Source: a virus. Taken from it: DNA of 38,359 nt. This document shows, one piece after another, positions 27,827-37,662 of the stretch (positions within the stretch are counted from its first letter, which is position 1; each line of letters begins with the position of its first letter). The stretch spans positions 1 through 38,359 of IMG/VR virus record IMGVR_UViG_3300042559_001102; one strand, given 5' to 3'. The translations under genes were made by a program, and so were the position numbers. A model generated the notes under the pieces. It searched no databases, was not told the DNA's origin, and worked only from the letters and a program-made list of their open reading frames with translations.

Positions 27827-28682
27827 TCAACTAATACAGCAACTCCGCGATTCAATCATTAACGATGTTCTTTCAATGTTTCAAGACTTTAGATTCTCAA
27901 TGATGAGGGATATACGAGAAGCTCTCGCTACTCCATCTGGCATTCCATTACGCATTGCAGATAACGTAGAGTTTGCTTCTCCTGTTAAGTTTGAAGAGAT
28001 TTCAGAAACTCCTTTAGAAGTAGCAGTTCGTGGAGATGTAACTCCTTCTGTACTCAACATCACCCGAATTCGCTTTACTAATACTGGTCCGATAATGGTA
28101 ACTAACTTCGACAATGGGCAAGAAGGGCAGTATATTATTGTGGTGGGGGACGGACAAACCACTGTTCAAAATTCTCCAAACATCTTCACAACGTCTGGTG
28201 CGAATCTTCTTCTAGCTAATGGAAGAGTATATGCATTCGTTCGTACGCTAGGTGTTTGGAGAGAACAAGGTGGTGCACCAGTTCCTAATCTTTCTCCACT
28301 CTCTTCTGTTCTTGCTACTCCTGTAGTTATCGCCGCGGCAGGAACATACTACAACGTACTCTCTCTAAATTTAGGTATCGGAGTTTGGTTAGTACAAGGT
28401 CAAGTACTGTTTAGAAACTCTTCTGGTGCCGAGTGTAGAGTTGTTGCAAGGTTAAGAGAGGGGACAACAAATTACTCCTCAGTTGAATCCATTCTTCATA
28501 ACAGAAATCCAAACCTAGATACTGTTCCGATTCAAGCATTGATCTCAACTCCTTCTAATATAACCTTATCTCTTCAAGCTACATCAGATCTTTCTGGAAC
28601 GTGTAGTGTACTTCCAGAACTTATCGCACCATATGCAAACGGACTTAACGCAACAAACCTTATAGCCATCAAGGTGGGATAA
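27819..28682 (+). CDS. tail fibre/appendage protein, 287 aa
   Basis: ATG behind AGGTACTTTACT, overlapping the previous gene by 8 bases. An N-terminal amphipathic helix (INQLIQQLRDSIINDVLSMF, 2-21) may anchor or trimerise. A strand-rich segment (FTNTGPIMVTNFDNGQEGQ, YIIVVGDGQTTVQNSP) resembles fibre shaft domains, and a C-terminal sandwich (about 165-287) resembles C1q/TNF-like heads. Likely receptor-contacting. Stop overlaps the next start (TAATG). Confidence 0.72.
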   Translation: MINQLIQQLRDSIINDVLSMFQDFRFSMMRDIREALATPSGIPLRIADNVEFASPVKFEEISETPLEVAVRGDVTPSVLNITRIRFTNTGPIMVTNFDNGQEGQYIIVVGDGQTTVQNSPNIFTTSGANLLLANGRVYAFVRTLGVWREQGGAPVPNLSPLSSVLATPVVIAAAGTYYNVLSLNLGIGVWLVQGQVLFRNSSGAECRVVARLREGTTNYSSVESILHNRNPNLDTVPIQALISTPSNITLSLQATSDLSGTCSVLPELIAPYANGLNATNLIAIKVG

Positions 28683-30262
28683 TGCGATATCTAGTTCCTC
28701 CCACTCAAGTAGAACTTCCTACTATTTCGGCAATTGCAGAAGCTCGAATTACGGGAGGAATGAACTCTCGGATTGATCCTGCAGATTTGCCTAATAATAT
28801 CGCAGCGGTATTGAGTGGTGCACGTACAAGAGCGGACTTTACTTTGCGCGGGCCAGGAAGAGTTTTGATTCCAGGAACTAAACCTGATGCTCTTCCTGTC
28901 CTGTTGCTTACCGAATACACACGATTCGATGGAACGAACATCATCATTCGCTTCTCTCGTTCCCGCGTAGATAAATATTCCGGTAGTGCTTATACTCCTG
29001 TGACAGGAACTTTAGCCGGTACTAATACGGACGGCATTCGCTTTATTACGACTGCTGATGCAACACAAGACTATTTTATCTTTACAAATAATGGGGCAAA
29101 CAATATTCAGGTAATGAATGCGGCGGTAACTAGTTATGGTAATCTGGGAAATGCGGGAAGGTATCGTTATGTGTGTGCTTTCTTTAATCGCATTGTTGCT
29201 GCAAATCTTGCTGGTCCTACGCCTAATCCGGTTCTGTTAGCTTGGAGTGGAGACTTTAACTTTACACAGTGGAATCCCGCGTCAGATCTTTCGGCGGGTT
29301 CTACTCCCTTACAAGAGGCCCAGTCTGATTATGCTGATCCGATTACTGGCTTGTTTGCATTTGCTTCTATTATGCTCATTCTTCGTGAGCGTTCTCTATG
29401 GACAGCTACCAAAAGACCGGTAGCATCTAATCCATTTCTATTTCAAGCCGCATTTAATTATGTTGGCTGTGACTGTCCCGGAAGTGCGACTCAGACTAAG
29501 AATGGCATTACTTGGTTCGATAGGAGAACGGGACAGGTTTATAATTATGTGGTTGGGGGCCGGCCGCAAGAAATTGGCGATCCAGTAAAAAATGAAATTC
29601 TCGCTGCCGTTACATCTAATGATCTCGTGTGGGGATCATACGATATGACGAATGATACATACATTCTAACTGTTCCTTCTTCTGCGTCTACCAGCTCTAG
29701 AATCTTCTTCTATAACTTCTCTACTCAATCATGGAGTTATGAAGATGTCGAGGGCGCGTATGGTTATTATCCCGTAGATGGCGGAGCATCACGAATTACG
29801 TATGGACAGATTACTGGTACATATGGGCAACTAACGGCAGCCAATGCAAACTATGGTGTGATTGGTTTGCTTGCAGAAAGTCCGCCGAAGAATCATATTG
29901 GATATACTAATGGAGATATTCGAAGCGAGGAAGATGTCGACAGTGGTTCATCCCCTTTTATCTTCGCCTCGAAGATATATCGCAATCCCGAAAATGATAT
30001 CGAAGTTTCTCGTCTCATGTTGTTGATTCGTCCTATTCGTAGTGGTAACATCATCGTAGAGTTCCGAAAGAATGGAAGAGAAGCATGGAATGCATGGAAG
30101 ACCTTCTCTTTCATAACGGGACTCGATCGAATTAGACTGTATGCGACAAAGCTTATTCGTGCTAACGAGTTTCAGTGGAGAATTAGGTCCACGGCTGGAC
30201 AGTTTCATCTCATGGAGTATAAGTTAGAAGCATCTTCCACTTCACAGGACAAGAACATATGA
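28682..30262 (+). CDS. tail nozzle / DNA stabilisation protein, P22 gp10-like
   Basis: A 526-aa beta-rich protein. Diagnostic segments are NSRIDPADLPNNIAAVLSGA near the start, LLAWSGDFNFTQWNP, IMLILRERSLWTATKRPV, FNYVGCDCPGSATQ with a WFDRRTGQVYNY strand, and repeated propeller-like blades. These fit the packaged-DNA stabilisation/nozzle family (P22 gp10, T7 gp12 class) that closes the portal channel after packaging. It follows the adaptor and fibre genes as expected. Confidence 0.78.
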   Translation: MRYLVPPTQVELPTISAIAEARITGGMNSRIDPADLPNNIAAVLSGARTRADFTLRGPGRVLIPGTKPDALPVLLLTEYTRFDGTNIIIRFSRSRVDKYSGSAYTPVTGTLAGTNTDGIRFITTADATQDYFIFTNNGANNIQVMNAAVTSYGNLGNAGRYRYVCAFFNRIVAANLAGPTPNPVLLAWSGDFNFTQWNPASDLSAGSTPLQEAQSDYADPITGLFAFASIMLILRERSLWTATKRPVASNPFLFQAAFNYVGCDCPGSATQTKNGITWFDRRTGQVYNYVVGGRPQEIGDPVKNEILAAVTSNDLVWGSYDMTNDTYILTVPSSASTSSRIFFYNFSTQSWSYEDVEGAYGYYPVDGGASRITYGQITGTYGQLTAANANYGVIGLLAESPPKNHIGYTNGDIRSEEDVDSGSSPFIFASKIYRNPENDIEVSRLMLLIRPIRSGNIIVEFRKNGREAWNAWKTFSFITGLDRIRLYATKLIRANEFQWRIRSTAGQFHLMEYKLEASSTSQDKNI

Positions 30263-30810
30263 AGCCCATTCTATCTGTATTGTGTAACGAGAAGAAAGGT
30301 GTTGTGGTTCGTGACATCTATCCGCTTGTGTTTACGTCTGACAATCTTAGGAAGTTCTGGGAGAAGGCATCACAATTTCCAGTGATCTTTGGAAAGCGTC
30401 TTGAATCTCCCGAAGACTTTACAAGATATTTTTTCACTACGAAGGATGGTAACCCATATCCCACTGGACTCTTCTGGGTTGTGGATGACTTTGTCGGCGT
30501 ATTCTATATAACAGAAATTTTCCCTGAACAGGCAGACGCACATTTTACATTCTTTGATCGTAAATTAGAAGGGCGTGAAGCTCTTACGGTTGAGATGGTA
30601 AAATACGTGTTTGAAGAGTTTCCCTCCTTTCAACGACTTAATGTATCTCTTCCGTGTTACGTAAACAAGAAAGTATTCGAGTTTGTTTCACGGATTGGCT
30701 TTAAGTTAGAAGGTCGGAAGCGAGCTTGTTCTTATTGGAAAGGGAAGTGGTTTGATGCCGTGCAATACGGTGTACTTAGACGCGAACTTCTTTCAAGCAA
30801 AGAGGAATAA
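30259..30810 (+). CDS. GNAT-like acetyltransferase
   Basis: A 183-aa protein coupled to the nozzle gene by ATGA. The fold pattern agrees with phage GNAT proteins: an N-terminal strand-helix, GLFWVVDDFVGVFYITEIFP (strands 4-5), a helix with EALTVEMVKYVFEEFPSF, LNVSLPCYVNKKVFEFVSRI and GFKLEGRKRAC near the end. The classic R/Q-x-x-G-x-G/A loop is not clear, so activity is uncertain. Podoviruses often carry such genes between nozzle and ejection proteins. Confidence 0.72.
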   Translation: MKPILSVLCNEKKGVVVRDIYPLVFTSDNLRKFWEKASQFPVIFGKRLESPEDFTRYFFTTKDGNPYPTGLFWVVDDFVGVFYITEIFPEQADAHFTFFDRKLEGREALTVEMVKYVFEEFPSFQRLNVSLPCYVNKKVFEFVSRIGFKLEGRKRACSYWKGKWFDAVQYGVLRRELLSSKEE

Positions 30811-30813
30811 AAG

Positions 30814-32586
30814 ATGGGTGCAAGAGAAAGGCAGATTGGTGGTGGTGCAGCAACTGGCGTAGCAAATGATTTTAATAGCTTCCTTCGGGAACAACTGCAA
30901 GGTCCGCGAACTGCAATGCCGCGAAATCCCTATAATATGGGTGGAGGGTTTGAGACAGGAAATGGTATGATTGATGGCAATAATACTATGATGCAAAACA
31001 ATGCACAGCAGCCACAAATGCAAGGTGGAAGTTCTTTCCGTGATGCGTTTGGTAATGCAATGTCTGGGCAGGTTAGGGATATTTCCGGCGCGGGTGGCGC
31101 TCTAAATAACTTCTTCCAGAATCCAAATGCAATGAATTTGCCGACAAATTTCGGTAATCAATTCTCTGCACCTAATGCAATTAATCCTCAATTCAGTCAA
31201 CTTCCTACTAACTTTGGTCAAGGCCAGACAGGTATGGCAGATCTTAGTGGCTTTGGTCAAACTGCAACATCCAACTTTAACTCACAACAAAATCTTGGTG
31301 GAGTTAATAGTGGGTTTACTGGTACCCTTAATGATCTAATTTCCCGCGGTTCTAATAACATGAATATGGGTGGTGGGTTTAGTGCTGCAAGTGCAGGCCA
31401 AGATATTAGTATGCAACCTGGAATGGATTTCCGTCAAGCATATGATACTCTTGGACAAGATCCACTAATGGAACGTAATCGTATGCGTGCTATTGCAGAC
31501 CAACGTGCACGGTTTGGTGCAGAAGGTGCGGGAGGTTTAGGCACTGGTGCACAATTTGCAGAGTCTAATCTTAATGCAGAACTGACAGCACAAGATGCTT
31601 CTCGCCGTAGGGCAGAGGCCATGCAATTAATGGGACAAGATCTAAATAATCGCAGTGCTATGTCTAACGTTGGCTTGCAAAATCGTGGACAGAATGTTCA
31701 GACTGCGATCGCAAATATGCAAGGTGGCTTACAAGGAAATCAGAATCAAATCGGTGCGCTTAATGCCTTAACTAATGCTGCGGTTGCTGGAAGAGGCCAA
31801 GATTTTTCCACTGGTTTAGGTATGCGTGGACAGAATCTCCAGCAACTTGGTATGGGAATGGAGCAGGATATGTTCAATGCAGGACAGACAAATAACGTTA
31901 ACATGAACATGTTGGGAGCCACTCTCCAGAATCAAGGTATGGGTAATAACTTTGGCCTTGGTGCGGCGGGCCTTAACAATGCTGCAATGCAGAATAACAA
32001 TATGAATTCGTTTAACAATGCGAACATGTTGAATAACTTTAACCAGAACAATGCACAGTTTGGTGCACAGTTTGGACAGGCTGCTAATCAGCTGAATTCT
32101 CAGAACCAAGGAATGAATAATAATATGTTTACTAATATGGTTGGACAGGGGATGGGTATGAATCAGCTGGGCAATCAAAATACAATGGGTATGCTTGGTC
32201 AGATGTTTGGTGGATTTGGACAGGCCAATCAGTTAGGAACCCCACAAGCACAAATGATCCAGCAACCAAATCCGTGGGGACAAGCTCTTAATGCTGGTCT
32301 TACAATTGGTGGTGCACTTTTAGGTGGTCCTGGCGGGGCAGCAATTGGTGGAGCCCTTGGCGGAATGTTTGGAAGGGGGGGTCAATCTGCTTCACTTCCC
32401 GTAGGAATTGGTGGAAGTGCATTGCCACGGAGTATGGGTAACTTTAATCTTGGTGCAATGCCTAACTTTAATATTGGTTCTTTTGGTGGAGGCTCTCCCG
32501 CATTCTCACTTCCTAATACACAACTTCCCACGTCTTTGTTTGGTGGTAGTGGGATGTCTCCGATGTCTCAGTGGAGGACTTTATAA
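30814..32586 (+). CDS. Asn/Gln/Met/Gly-rich ejection protein with glycine zipper
   Basis: A 590-aa protein behind GAGGAATAAAAG. Residues 35-490 are low complexity, dominated by Asn, Gln, Gly and Met, with recurring NFGQ, NNMNMG, GQNQ-like motifs; only 215-290 look regularly helical (LMERNRMRAIADQRARFG, LTAQDASRRRAEAMQL). Residues 495-520 form a glycine-zipper stretch (LTIGGALLGGPGGAAIGGA) of the kind that packs into membranes. Located in the ejection-protein block, it may form a channel across the host envelope. Function is inferred from place and composition. Confidence 0.7.
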   Translation: MGARERQIGGGAATGVANDFNSFLREQLQGPRTAMPRNPYNMGGGFETGNGMIDGNNTMMQNNAQQPQMQGGSSFRDAFGNAMSGQVRDISGAGGALNNFFQNPNAMNLPTNFGNQFSAPNAINPQFSQLPTNFGQGQTGMADLSGFGQTATSNFNSQQNLGGVNSGFTGTLNDLISRGSNNMNMGGGFSAASAGQDISMQPGMDFRQAYDTLGQDPLMERNRMRAIADQRARFGAEGAGGLGTGAQFAESNLNAELTAQDASRRRAEAMQLMGQDLNNRSAMSNVGLQNRGQNVQTAIANMQGGLQGNQNQIGALNALTNAAVAGRGQDFSTGLGMRGQNLQQLGMGMEQDMFNAGQTNNVNMNMLGATLQNQGMGNNFGLGAAGLNNAAMQNNNMNSFNNANMLNNFNQNNAQFGAQFGQAANQLNSQNQGMNNNMFTNMVGQGMGMNQLGNQNTMGMLGQMFGGFGQANQLGTPQAQMIQQPNPWGQALNAGLTIGGALLGGPGGAAIGGALGGMFGRGGQSASLPVGIGGSALPRSMGNFNLGAMPNFNIGSFGGGSPAFSLPNTQLPTSLFGGSGMSPMSQWRTL

Positions 32587-33794
32587 TGTCCCTTCCTTAT
32601 CTTCCTGGTTGGTGGGATTCGATTGATAAGAATGCACTTAGTTCTTTCATCAGTGGTGCGACTTCTGCATTTGCTCCAGATGCAACAGCTAAGTTTAAGT
32701 TTGATCGAATGGTTCAACAAGATCCTGAATTGCTCGGACGGATCTCTAACATGGATGAATCTGCTCGACAAGCATTTGCACAATCGTTAGGTTATCGTGA
32801 TTATGGAAAGAGTGGTCTAGCAAATATTGCGACGGGACAGGAATTAAAGAATCGTCAAGCGATTGATTCTTTTTTATCCGGAGCAACTAAAGAACAGTTA
32901 GATATTCGTAATGCAGGCTTGGCAGGAACGAAGCCAATCAGAGATCTTGAAAGAGAAGATACAATGTTTGGCCTTAATGTGAAGGGAAAGGAAACTTCAA
33001 TCAAGAAGGACGAACAGGATATTAGGCTTAACGATCTTGAATTAAAAGAGAAAGAAGAGTTCAATACTCTGATGGATACACTTAAGATTAAGTATCCTAC
33101 TGAAAATATTGATCTTAATAAGTCTCTTAATGCATATGTATCCGGTCGAATGGATATTCCAGAGATGCAGCGCATTATGAATGATAAGACGATTGCTCCT
33201 GCATTTATGAGGCTTGTAGATTTTTATCAGCAACGTCTCACTCATGCGGCACAATTTAGACTTGCCAGTCTTAAGGGCCCTGAAGAAAAGTTCACTGCTC
33301 TTCAATTAATGGAGCGCGGTGTGGATAACGCACTCGCTAAGATTAATTCTGCACAAGGCTATCTTGATAAGTTAGGATTAGCTGGACAGAGTATGAAGCC
33401 CGAAGAGTATGCTACTGGAATGACCGCACTTAAGGAAGCCCGCGATGAACATACTCGTATGAGTAATGCATATAAGACGATGCTTCAAACTGAATTTGGT
33501 GGTAAGTATCCCGGTGCATTTAATCCTGAAAATCCTGGATTGATTGCTCCTCCTAATGTTGCCGCACCTAATAGTTTTCTTTCCAAGCCAAAGGTTAATG
33601 CTCCTGCTGATCCACGTGCTGTTGCAAATGATAGTGCGCGAAGTGCATTTGCAGCGGATGGGACTAGTAGGACTATAAGTAGACAGGCTTTTGCGGCTAA
33701 GTGGAAAAAGAATAATCCACAACAGGCGACGGAACCAGATGCTTCTTATAGGATGAGATTTGAACGCGCATGGTTAGCAGAAGGAGGTAAATAA
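32586..33794 (+). CDS. putative internal virion protein, 402 aa
   Basis: Start ATG at 32586 (MSLPYLPGWWDSIDKNALSSF) chosen for the GGAGGACTTTATA leader, overlapping the previous stop. Mostly helical, with charged stretches (KGKETSIKKDEQDIRLNDLELKEK as a coiled coil, about 139-162) and a basic C-terminal part (AFAAKWKKNNPQQ). Order and character match internal/ejection proteins such as T7 gp15 class. No enzymatic motif. Confidence 0.65.
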   Translation: MSLPYLPGWWDSIDKNALSSFISGATSAFAPDATAKFKFDRMVQQDPELLGRISNMDESARQAFAQSLGYRDYGKSGLANIATGQELKNRQAIDSFLSGATKEQLDIRNAGLAGTKPIRDLEREDTMFGLNVKGKETSIKKDEQDIRLNDLELKEKEEFNTLMDTLKIKYPTENIDLNKSLNAYVSGRMDIPEMQRIMNDKTIAPAFMRLVDFYQQRLTHAAQFRLASLKGPEEKFTALQLMERGVDNALAKINSAQGYLDKLGLAGQSMKPEEYATGMTALKEARDEHTRMSNAYKTMLQTEFGGKYPGAFNPENPGLIAPPNVAAPNSFLSKPKVNAPADPRAVANDSARSAFAADGTSRTISRQAFAAKWKKNNPQQATEPDASYRMRFERAWLAEGGK

Positions 33795-36700
33795 TGACTT
33801 CACCTTTTCAACCTAGAATTGATCCAGAAGTAGATGATATTTTATTTGGGAGGGCTGAAGATCCTTCAGACGTAGATGACATTCTTTTTGCTAAACCAAA
33901 GAAAGCTTCCCTCTTCGATCGTGGCTTGTCTGCCGCGGTCGCAGGAGGTGGGGATATTGCAGCAAATGTATTTGGCGGTCTTGGTAAAGTTGCAGAAAGT
34001 TTAGGTAAAGAACGTAGTTGGTTCTCTGATGTGTCGGATAGATTTAAGGCTACAGCAAGTAAGCATAAGGCTGCACTAGCTGCTGATCCTGCTGATACAC
34101 TTGGAGAAAAGACTACAGAATTTGTAGGTAATGTTCTCCCATCTGCGGCAGTTGGTGGAGCATTGGCTAAGAGTATTTTTAATCCAATCACATCTTCTCT
34201 TGCGAGAACCAAGTTTGCTGGAACGGCTGCAAGAATCTCGCAACTTGCAAGTTCTAATAAGGCAGTACAGAAGGGAGTTGCGGCAGGTATTGTTTCTGCC
34301 CCTGCGGAAATTGCAGGCTCTCTTGCAACCACTGCCCTTACTACTCCAGAAGATACATTCTCTGGTACGTCAGCGGTTGGTGCGGGAATTGGAATTGCGT
34401 TAAATACTTTCTCTGCTGGTCGTGCATTTTCGACGGCGGCGAAGCAAGCTAAGATTGCTGCTGCAATGAATCCAGAATCTATTGCACCCGATGCAGTTAA
34501 CGCTGCATTCGAGGATGCATTAACTGGTGCAAGAAAGACAGCACAACAAGCAGCAAGATTATTCAGAACTAACTTCGTTGGATCGAAGAAGAATCCAATC
34601 AATGCACCTTATGTGCCCCCTGAACTTAAGAGTGCATATACAAATGTAAACAAGATTCTTAAGTCTCTTGATGTAGACGGACCTACACTAAAAAATGTGG
34701 AAGCTTTAGCAGCCGAACAGCAAAGGTTAATTGATATCGCAGATGGGATGTACAATCTAAATCGAGATGCCATTGATGAAAAGCAATTCAAGGCACTTCT
34801 CGAATCTGTAACAAAGATTGAAAGCATTAGTCTTCCTCAGTATAATTGGGCAGCTCCTACTCCTACTGTTGCTGCACTGCAAAGGCTTCAAGATAATCTA
34901 GAAGTAGAAGGTCCTCTTCGTCTTAATCCTAATGCAAAGCTTGGTACAATCGAAGCATTAATTGCAGGTGAGCGTCCGAAGAGTCCTTCTGCATATACTG
35001 GAATTAATAAGTGGTTTCAAACCATACGTGAGCAGTATGTTAACTATAAGAATCCATTAAAGGTCTTTGGCACAGAAGGTGCAGAAGATCCTTATAATGT
35101 TGCATTGAGGTTATCTGGTAACAATGGTCGTGTGTATCAGAATCTTGAAGTACAACCTAAGATGTTGAATAAGGCTACCGGTGAATGGGAAGATGCAATG
35201 ATTGATGGGAAGAAGGTTAAATCTCTCCGAGAGGTTCTTGAGATCTCTGGAACGGATGACGAGAGTCTTGCGAAACTTAATGCGTATGTTATTGCGAAGC
35301 AGCTTGCCAATTCAGCAGATCCTAATATGAGGCCCACTGCTAAGCTCACTATTTCTGGATATAGCCCAGAGTTTGCTAAGAAGGAACTAGAAACTCTCAT
35401 TAAGGAACGGCCCGATATTCAGGCGGCGGGAGAAGAGTTCTTCCTTCGCACAAAGATGATGGCTGAATATATGAGAGATTTAGTTGGTGATGAAGTAGCA
35501 GATGAATGGTTGAAGATTGATTACGCTCCTGCTTCTCGTGCATTACAGACTAAAGGAGATCCATTTGGATTCCGTATTGGTCGTACGGGTGGAAGTGAGA
35601 TGGTATACAATCCAATCGTTAAGCATATCGAGAATACACAGATTGCAATTGCTGCGACAGAGAAGACAAGGATGTGGCAGAGGTTGCATGATGTGATCTC
35701 AAGTAATAAGGATAAGTATGTAAGCTCTGCTACAATTGTAGAGACTAATCAGAAAGTTTTGCAGCGTACGTATGATGCAGTAAAGAAAGCTAATCCAGAT
35801 ATGAATGAAGTTGCACTTCGAAAGATTGCTAATCTCATGGCATCTACAGCAGTAGATAAATCAAGTAAGAGTGTGAGTTATCTTAAAGATGGACAAATGC
35901 GCACGATTCGTTTTAGTGATGACTTCATGGAAATGTTCAACGGCTTCGAAGGTCCGGCTGAATTGGGAGTATTCGGACAAATTGGACAGAAGATGGAAAG
36001 TCTTCCGCGTACATTATTCTCTCTCGTTAATGACCTGACACTCTCAGGTCCGATGCGAGATATGGCAGAAGTCTATGTAAATGATCCAAACGTTAAGCCT
36101 GGACTTCGTGGGATGGCTTCGATGTTTGTGGATACAATGAAAGGACTTAAGGAAGTTTGGACAGAAGGTGATCTTTATCAGCGTGTTCTTGCGGCAGGTG
36201 GAGGAATTGGTGGGAGATATGTTGGACCTACCGGTGGATTTGCTGCAACTTCTTTCGAAGAAATGAAGAGACGGGCGGATAAGGAGATGCCGAACGTTCT
36301 TCGTAAGTTAGAGGAAGTGTCTGCAAATCTTTCTCAAGCTTCTCGCATGGGCGCAGCAATGAGAGTATTTGCAAATGGTGGAAGTGACAATGAAGCTGCA
36401 AAGATCTTCCGTGCGGTAATTGCAGACCCACAACAGATTGGTTCTAAGATGCAGAGTGCTGCTCGTATTACTGCATTCATGAACATGGGTATTCAATCTG
36501 TGGATAAGTTTGCAACACAAGCGCGAAATAATCCAGAGCTTGTTGCAATGAAGGGATTTGCGGGTATTAGTATTCCCGCCATTGCTCTCTGGTACTATGG
36601 TAGAAATGACAGCGAGATTCAACAACTACGTGGATCGAAGGGAGGTGAGAATTATTTCTATGTTCGCTTCACTGAAGATTCTCCTCTTCTTCGTATTCCT

Positions 36701-37477
36701 AAGCCATACCTTTATGGACAAATTTTTGGTACTGGAATTGAGACTATATTAGACAAAGCAGTTGGAGATAATCCGCAAGCAATCGAACAGTTGATGCAAG
36801 GTATCTGGGGACAGACTGCCATCAATATTCTTCCTCTTTCTGCACAAGGGTTAGCTAATACGGCCCTTGGTCAGAAGTATCTTGGTTTAGGTGAAGGGTT
36901 AATTCCCTCGGGTGGTTCTACGAATAATCAAATGGCGGGAGATCAGCGATTCCAGAATACAACAACTCTCGCACGAACTCTTGGTGATAAGACTGGAATT
37001 CCTGCGGCTAATTGGGATGACTTAATGAGAACCTTCCTTACGAATGAGCCATATAAAGTGGTGGCTCTTGCGGATAGGATGATTACAAATCGCACCTCTC
37101 CAACTAGAGAGGATGTTCCTTTGGTGGGTAAGTTCTTTCCCACACAAGATAAGTCTAACGTTGGAAGTGTGAATAGGTTCTATGATCTAGCCAACAAGTA
37201 TGCTAACGTATTAAACTCTTTGAATGATGCAGAGAATAAAGGAGATGTAGGTAGGTTAAATAAGCTAATTGATAACAATCTCCCTCAGATCGAACAAGCA
37301 ATGGTATTTGCAGAAGGATTAAAGGAAGTACAAGAAATGCGAAGTGCGATTAATCTTATCAATGAGAATCAGATGATGACGCCAGAAGAGAGAAGGAAAA
37401 TGATTACTGAATTGAACAAGGGAATTAGAGATTATGCTGTGCTATTTCTTGATGCGTGGGATAGCAAAAAGAAATAA
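33794..37477 (+). CDS. giant internal virion / polyvalent-type protein, 1227 aa
   Basis: ATG overlaps the previous stop behind GGAGGTAAATA. The N-terminus has acidic repeats (VDDILFG, VDDILFA). Residues about 70-220 are Ala/Gly-rich with hydrophobic helices (GKVAESLG, VLPSAAVGGALAKSIF). The C-terminal part, about 720-1100 (SLPRTLFSLVNDLTLSGPMRD, YQRVLAAGGGIGGRY, ARITAFMNMGIQSVDKF, ISIPAIALWYYG), resembles a C-terminal domain of large polyvalent phage proteins injected with DNA. Probably ejected into the host. No lysozyme or protease motif is seen. Ends directly before the terminator. Confidence 0.72.
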   Translation: MTSPFQPRIDPEVDDILFGRAEDPSDVDDILFAKPKKASLFDRGLSAAVAGGGDIAANVFGGLGKVAESLGKERSWFSDVSDRFKATASKHKAALAADPADTLGEKTTEFVGNVLPSAAVGGALAKSIFNPITSSLARTKFAGTAARISQLASSNKAVQKGVAAGIVSAPAEIAGSLATTALTTPEDTFSGTSAVGAGIGIALNTFSAGRAFSTAAKQAKIAAAMNPESIAPDAVNAAFEDALTGARKTAQQAARLFRTNFVGSKKNPINAPYVPPELKSAYTNVNKILKSLDVDGPTLKNVEALAAEQQRLIDIADGMYNLNRDAIDEKQFKALLESVTKIESISLPQYNWAAPTPTVAALQRLQDNLEVEGPLRLNPNAKLGTIEALIAGERPKSPSAYTGINKWFQTIREQYVNYKNPLKVFGTEGAEDPYNVALRLSGNNGRVYQNLEVQPKMLNKATGEWEDAMIDGKKVKSLREVLEISGTDDESLAKLNAYVIAKQLANSADPNMRPTAKLTISGYSPEFAKKELETLIKERPDIQAAGEEFFLRTKMMAEYMRDLVGDEVADEWLKIDYAPASRALQTKGDPFGFRIGRTGGSEMVYNPIVKHIENTQIAIAATEKTRMWQRLHDVISSNKDKYVSSATIVETNQKVLQRTYDAVKKANPDMNEVALRKIANLMASTAVDKSSKSVSYLKDGQMRTIRFSDDFMEMFNGFEGPAELGVFGQIGQKMESLPRTLFSLVNDLTLSGPMRDMAEVYVNDPNVKPGLRGMASMFVDTMKGLKEVWTEGDLYQRVLAAGGGIGGRYVGPTGGFAATSFEEMKRRADKEMPNVLRKLEEVSANLSQASRMGAAMRVFANGGSDNEAAKIFRAVIADPQQIGSKMQSAARITAFMNMGIQSVDKFATQARNNPELVAMKGFAGISIPAIALWYYGRNDSEIQQLRGSKGGENYFYVRFTEDSPLLRIPKPYLYGQIFGTGIETILDKAVGDNPQAIEQLMQGIWGQTAINILPLSAQGLANTALGQKYLGLGEGLIPSGGSTNNQMAGDQRFQNTTTLARTLGDKTGIPAANWDDLMRTFLTNEPYKVVALADRMITNRTSPTREDVPLVGKFFPTQDKSNVGSVNRFYDLANKYANVLNSLNDAENKGDVGRLNKLIDNNLPQIEQAMVFAEGLKEVQEMRSAINLINENQMMTPEERRKMITELNKGIRDYAVLFLDAWDSKKK

Positions 37478-37482
37478 AAAAA

Positions 37483-37523
37483 GCCCCGCCCTCTCGATGC
37501 GTTGAGAAGGTGGGGCCTTTTTT
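37483..37523 (+). terminator. strong bidirectional rho-independent terminator
   Basis: GCCCC-GCC-TCTC pairs with GAGA-GG-GGGGC around an 8-base loop, followed by CCTTTTTT on the plus strand and preceded by an A run that serves the minus strand. It ends the late rightward operon 5 bases after the 1227-aa gene and also faces the convergent leftward genes. Confidence 0.92.
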
Positions 37524-37662
37524 ATTGTCCGAAACTTTTTTCTATATTCCCACTTTCGAGAAACTTTACACACTCTCTTGGATAGAAGTAAACTCCGATC
37601 AGCATCAAGATGAGAAGGATTAGAAAAGGCCTCTTCTCTTTCTCTATGAATTTAATTGGCAT
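37522..37662 (-). CDS. 46-aa single-span membrane protein
   Basis: ATG at 37662 inside the end of the upstream zinc-finger gene (19-base overlap), stop TAA at 37524-37522 at the terminator edge. The product has a charged N-terminus (MPIKFIEKEKRP), one clear membrane helix (FLILLILMLIGVYFY, 13-27) and a polar C-terminus. No strong ribosome-binding site, so coupled translation is likely. Could be a small membrane toxin, holin-like or inhibitor protein; unknown. Confidence 0.65.
   Translation of the reverse strand: MPIKFIEKEKRPFLILLILMLIGVYFYPRECVKFLESGNIEKSFGQ

Noticed and set aside
33808-34602. Leftward 264-aa Ala-rich frame
   Set aside because: Antisense shadow of the Ala-rich N-terminal region of the 1227-aa gene; no start signal.
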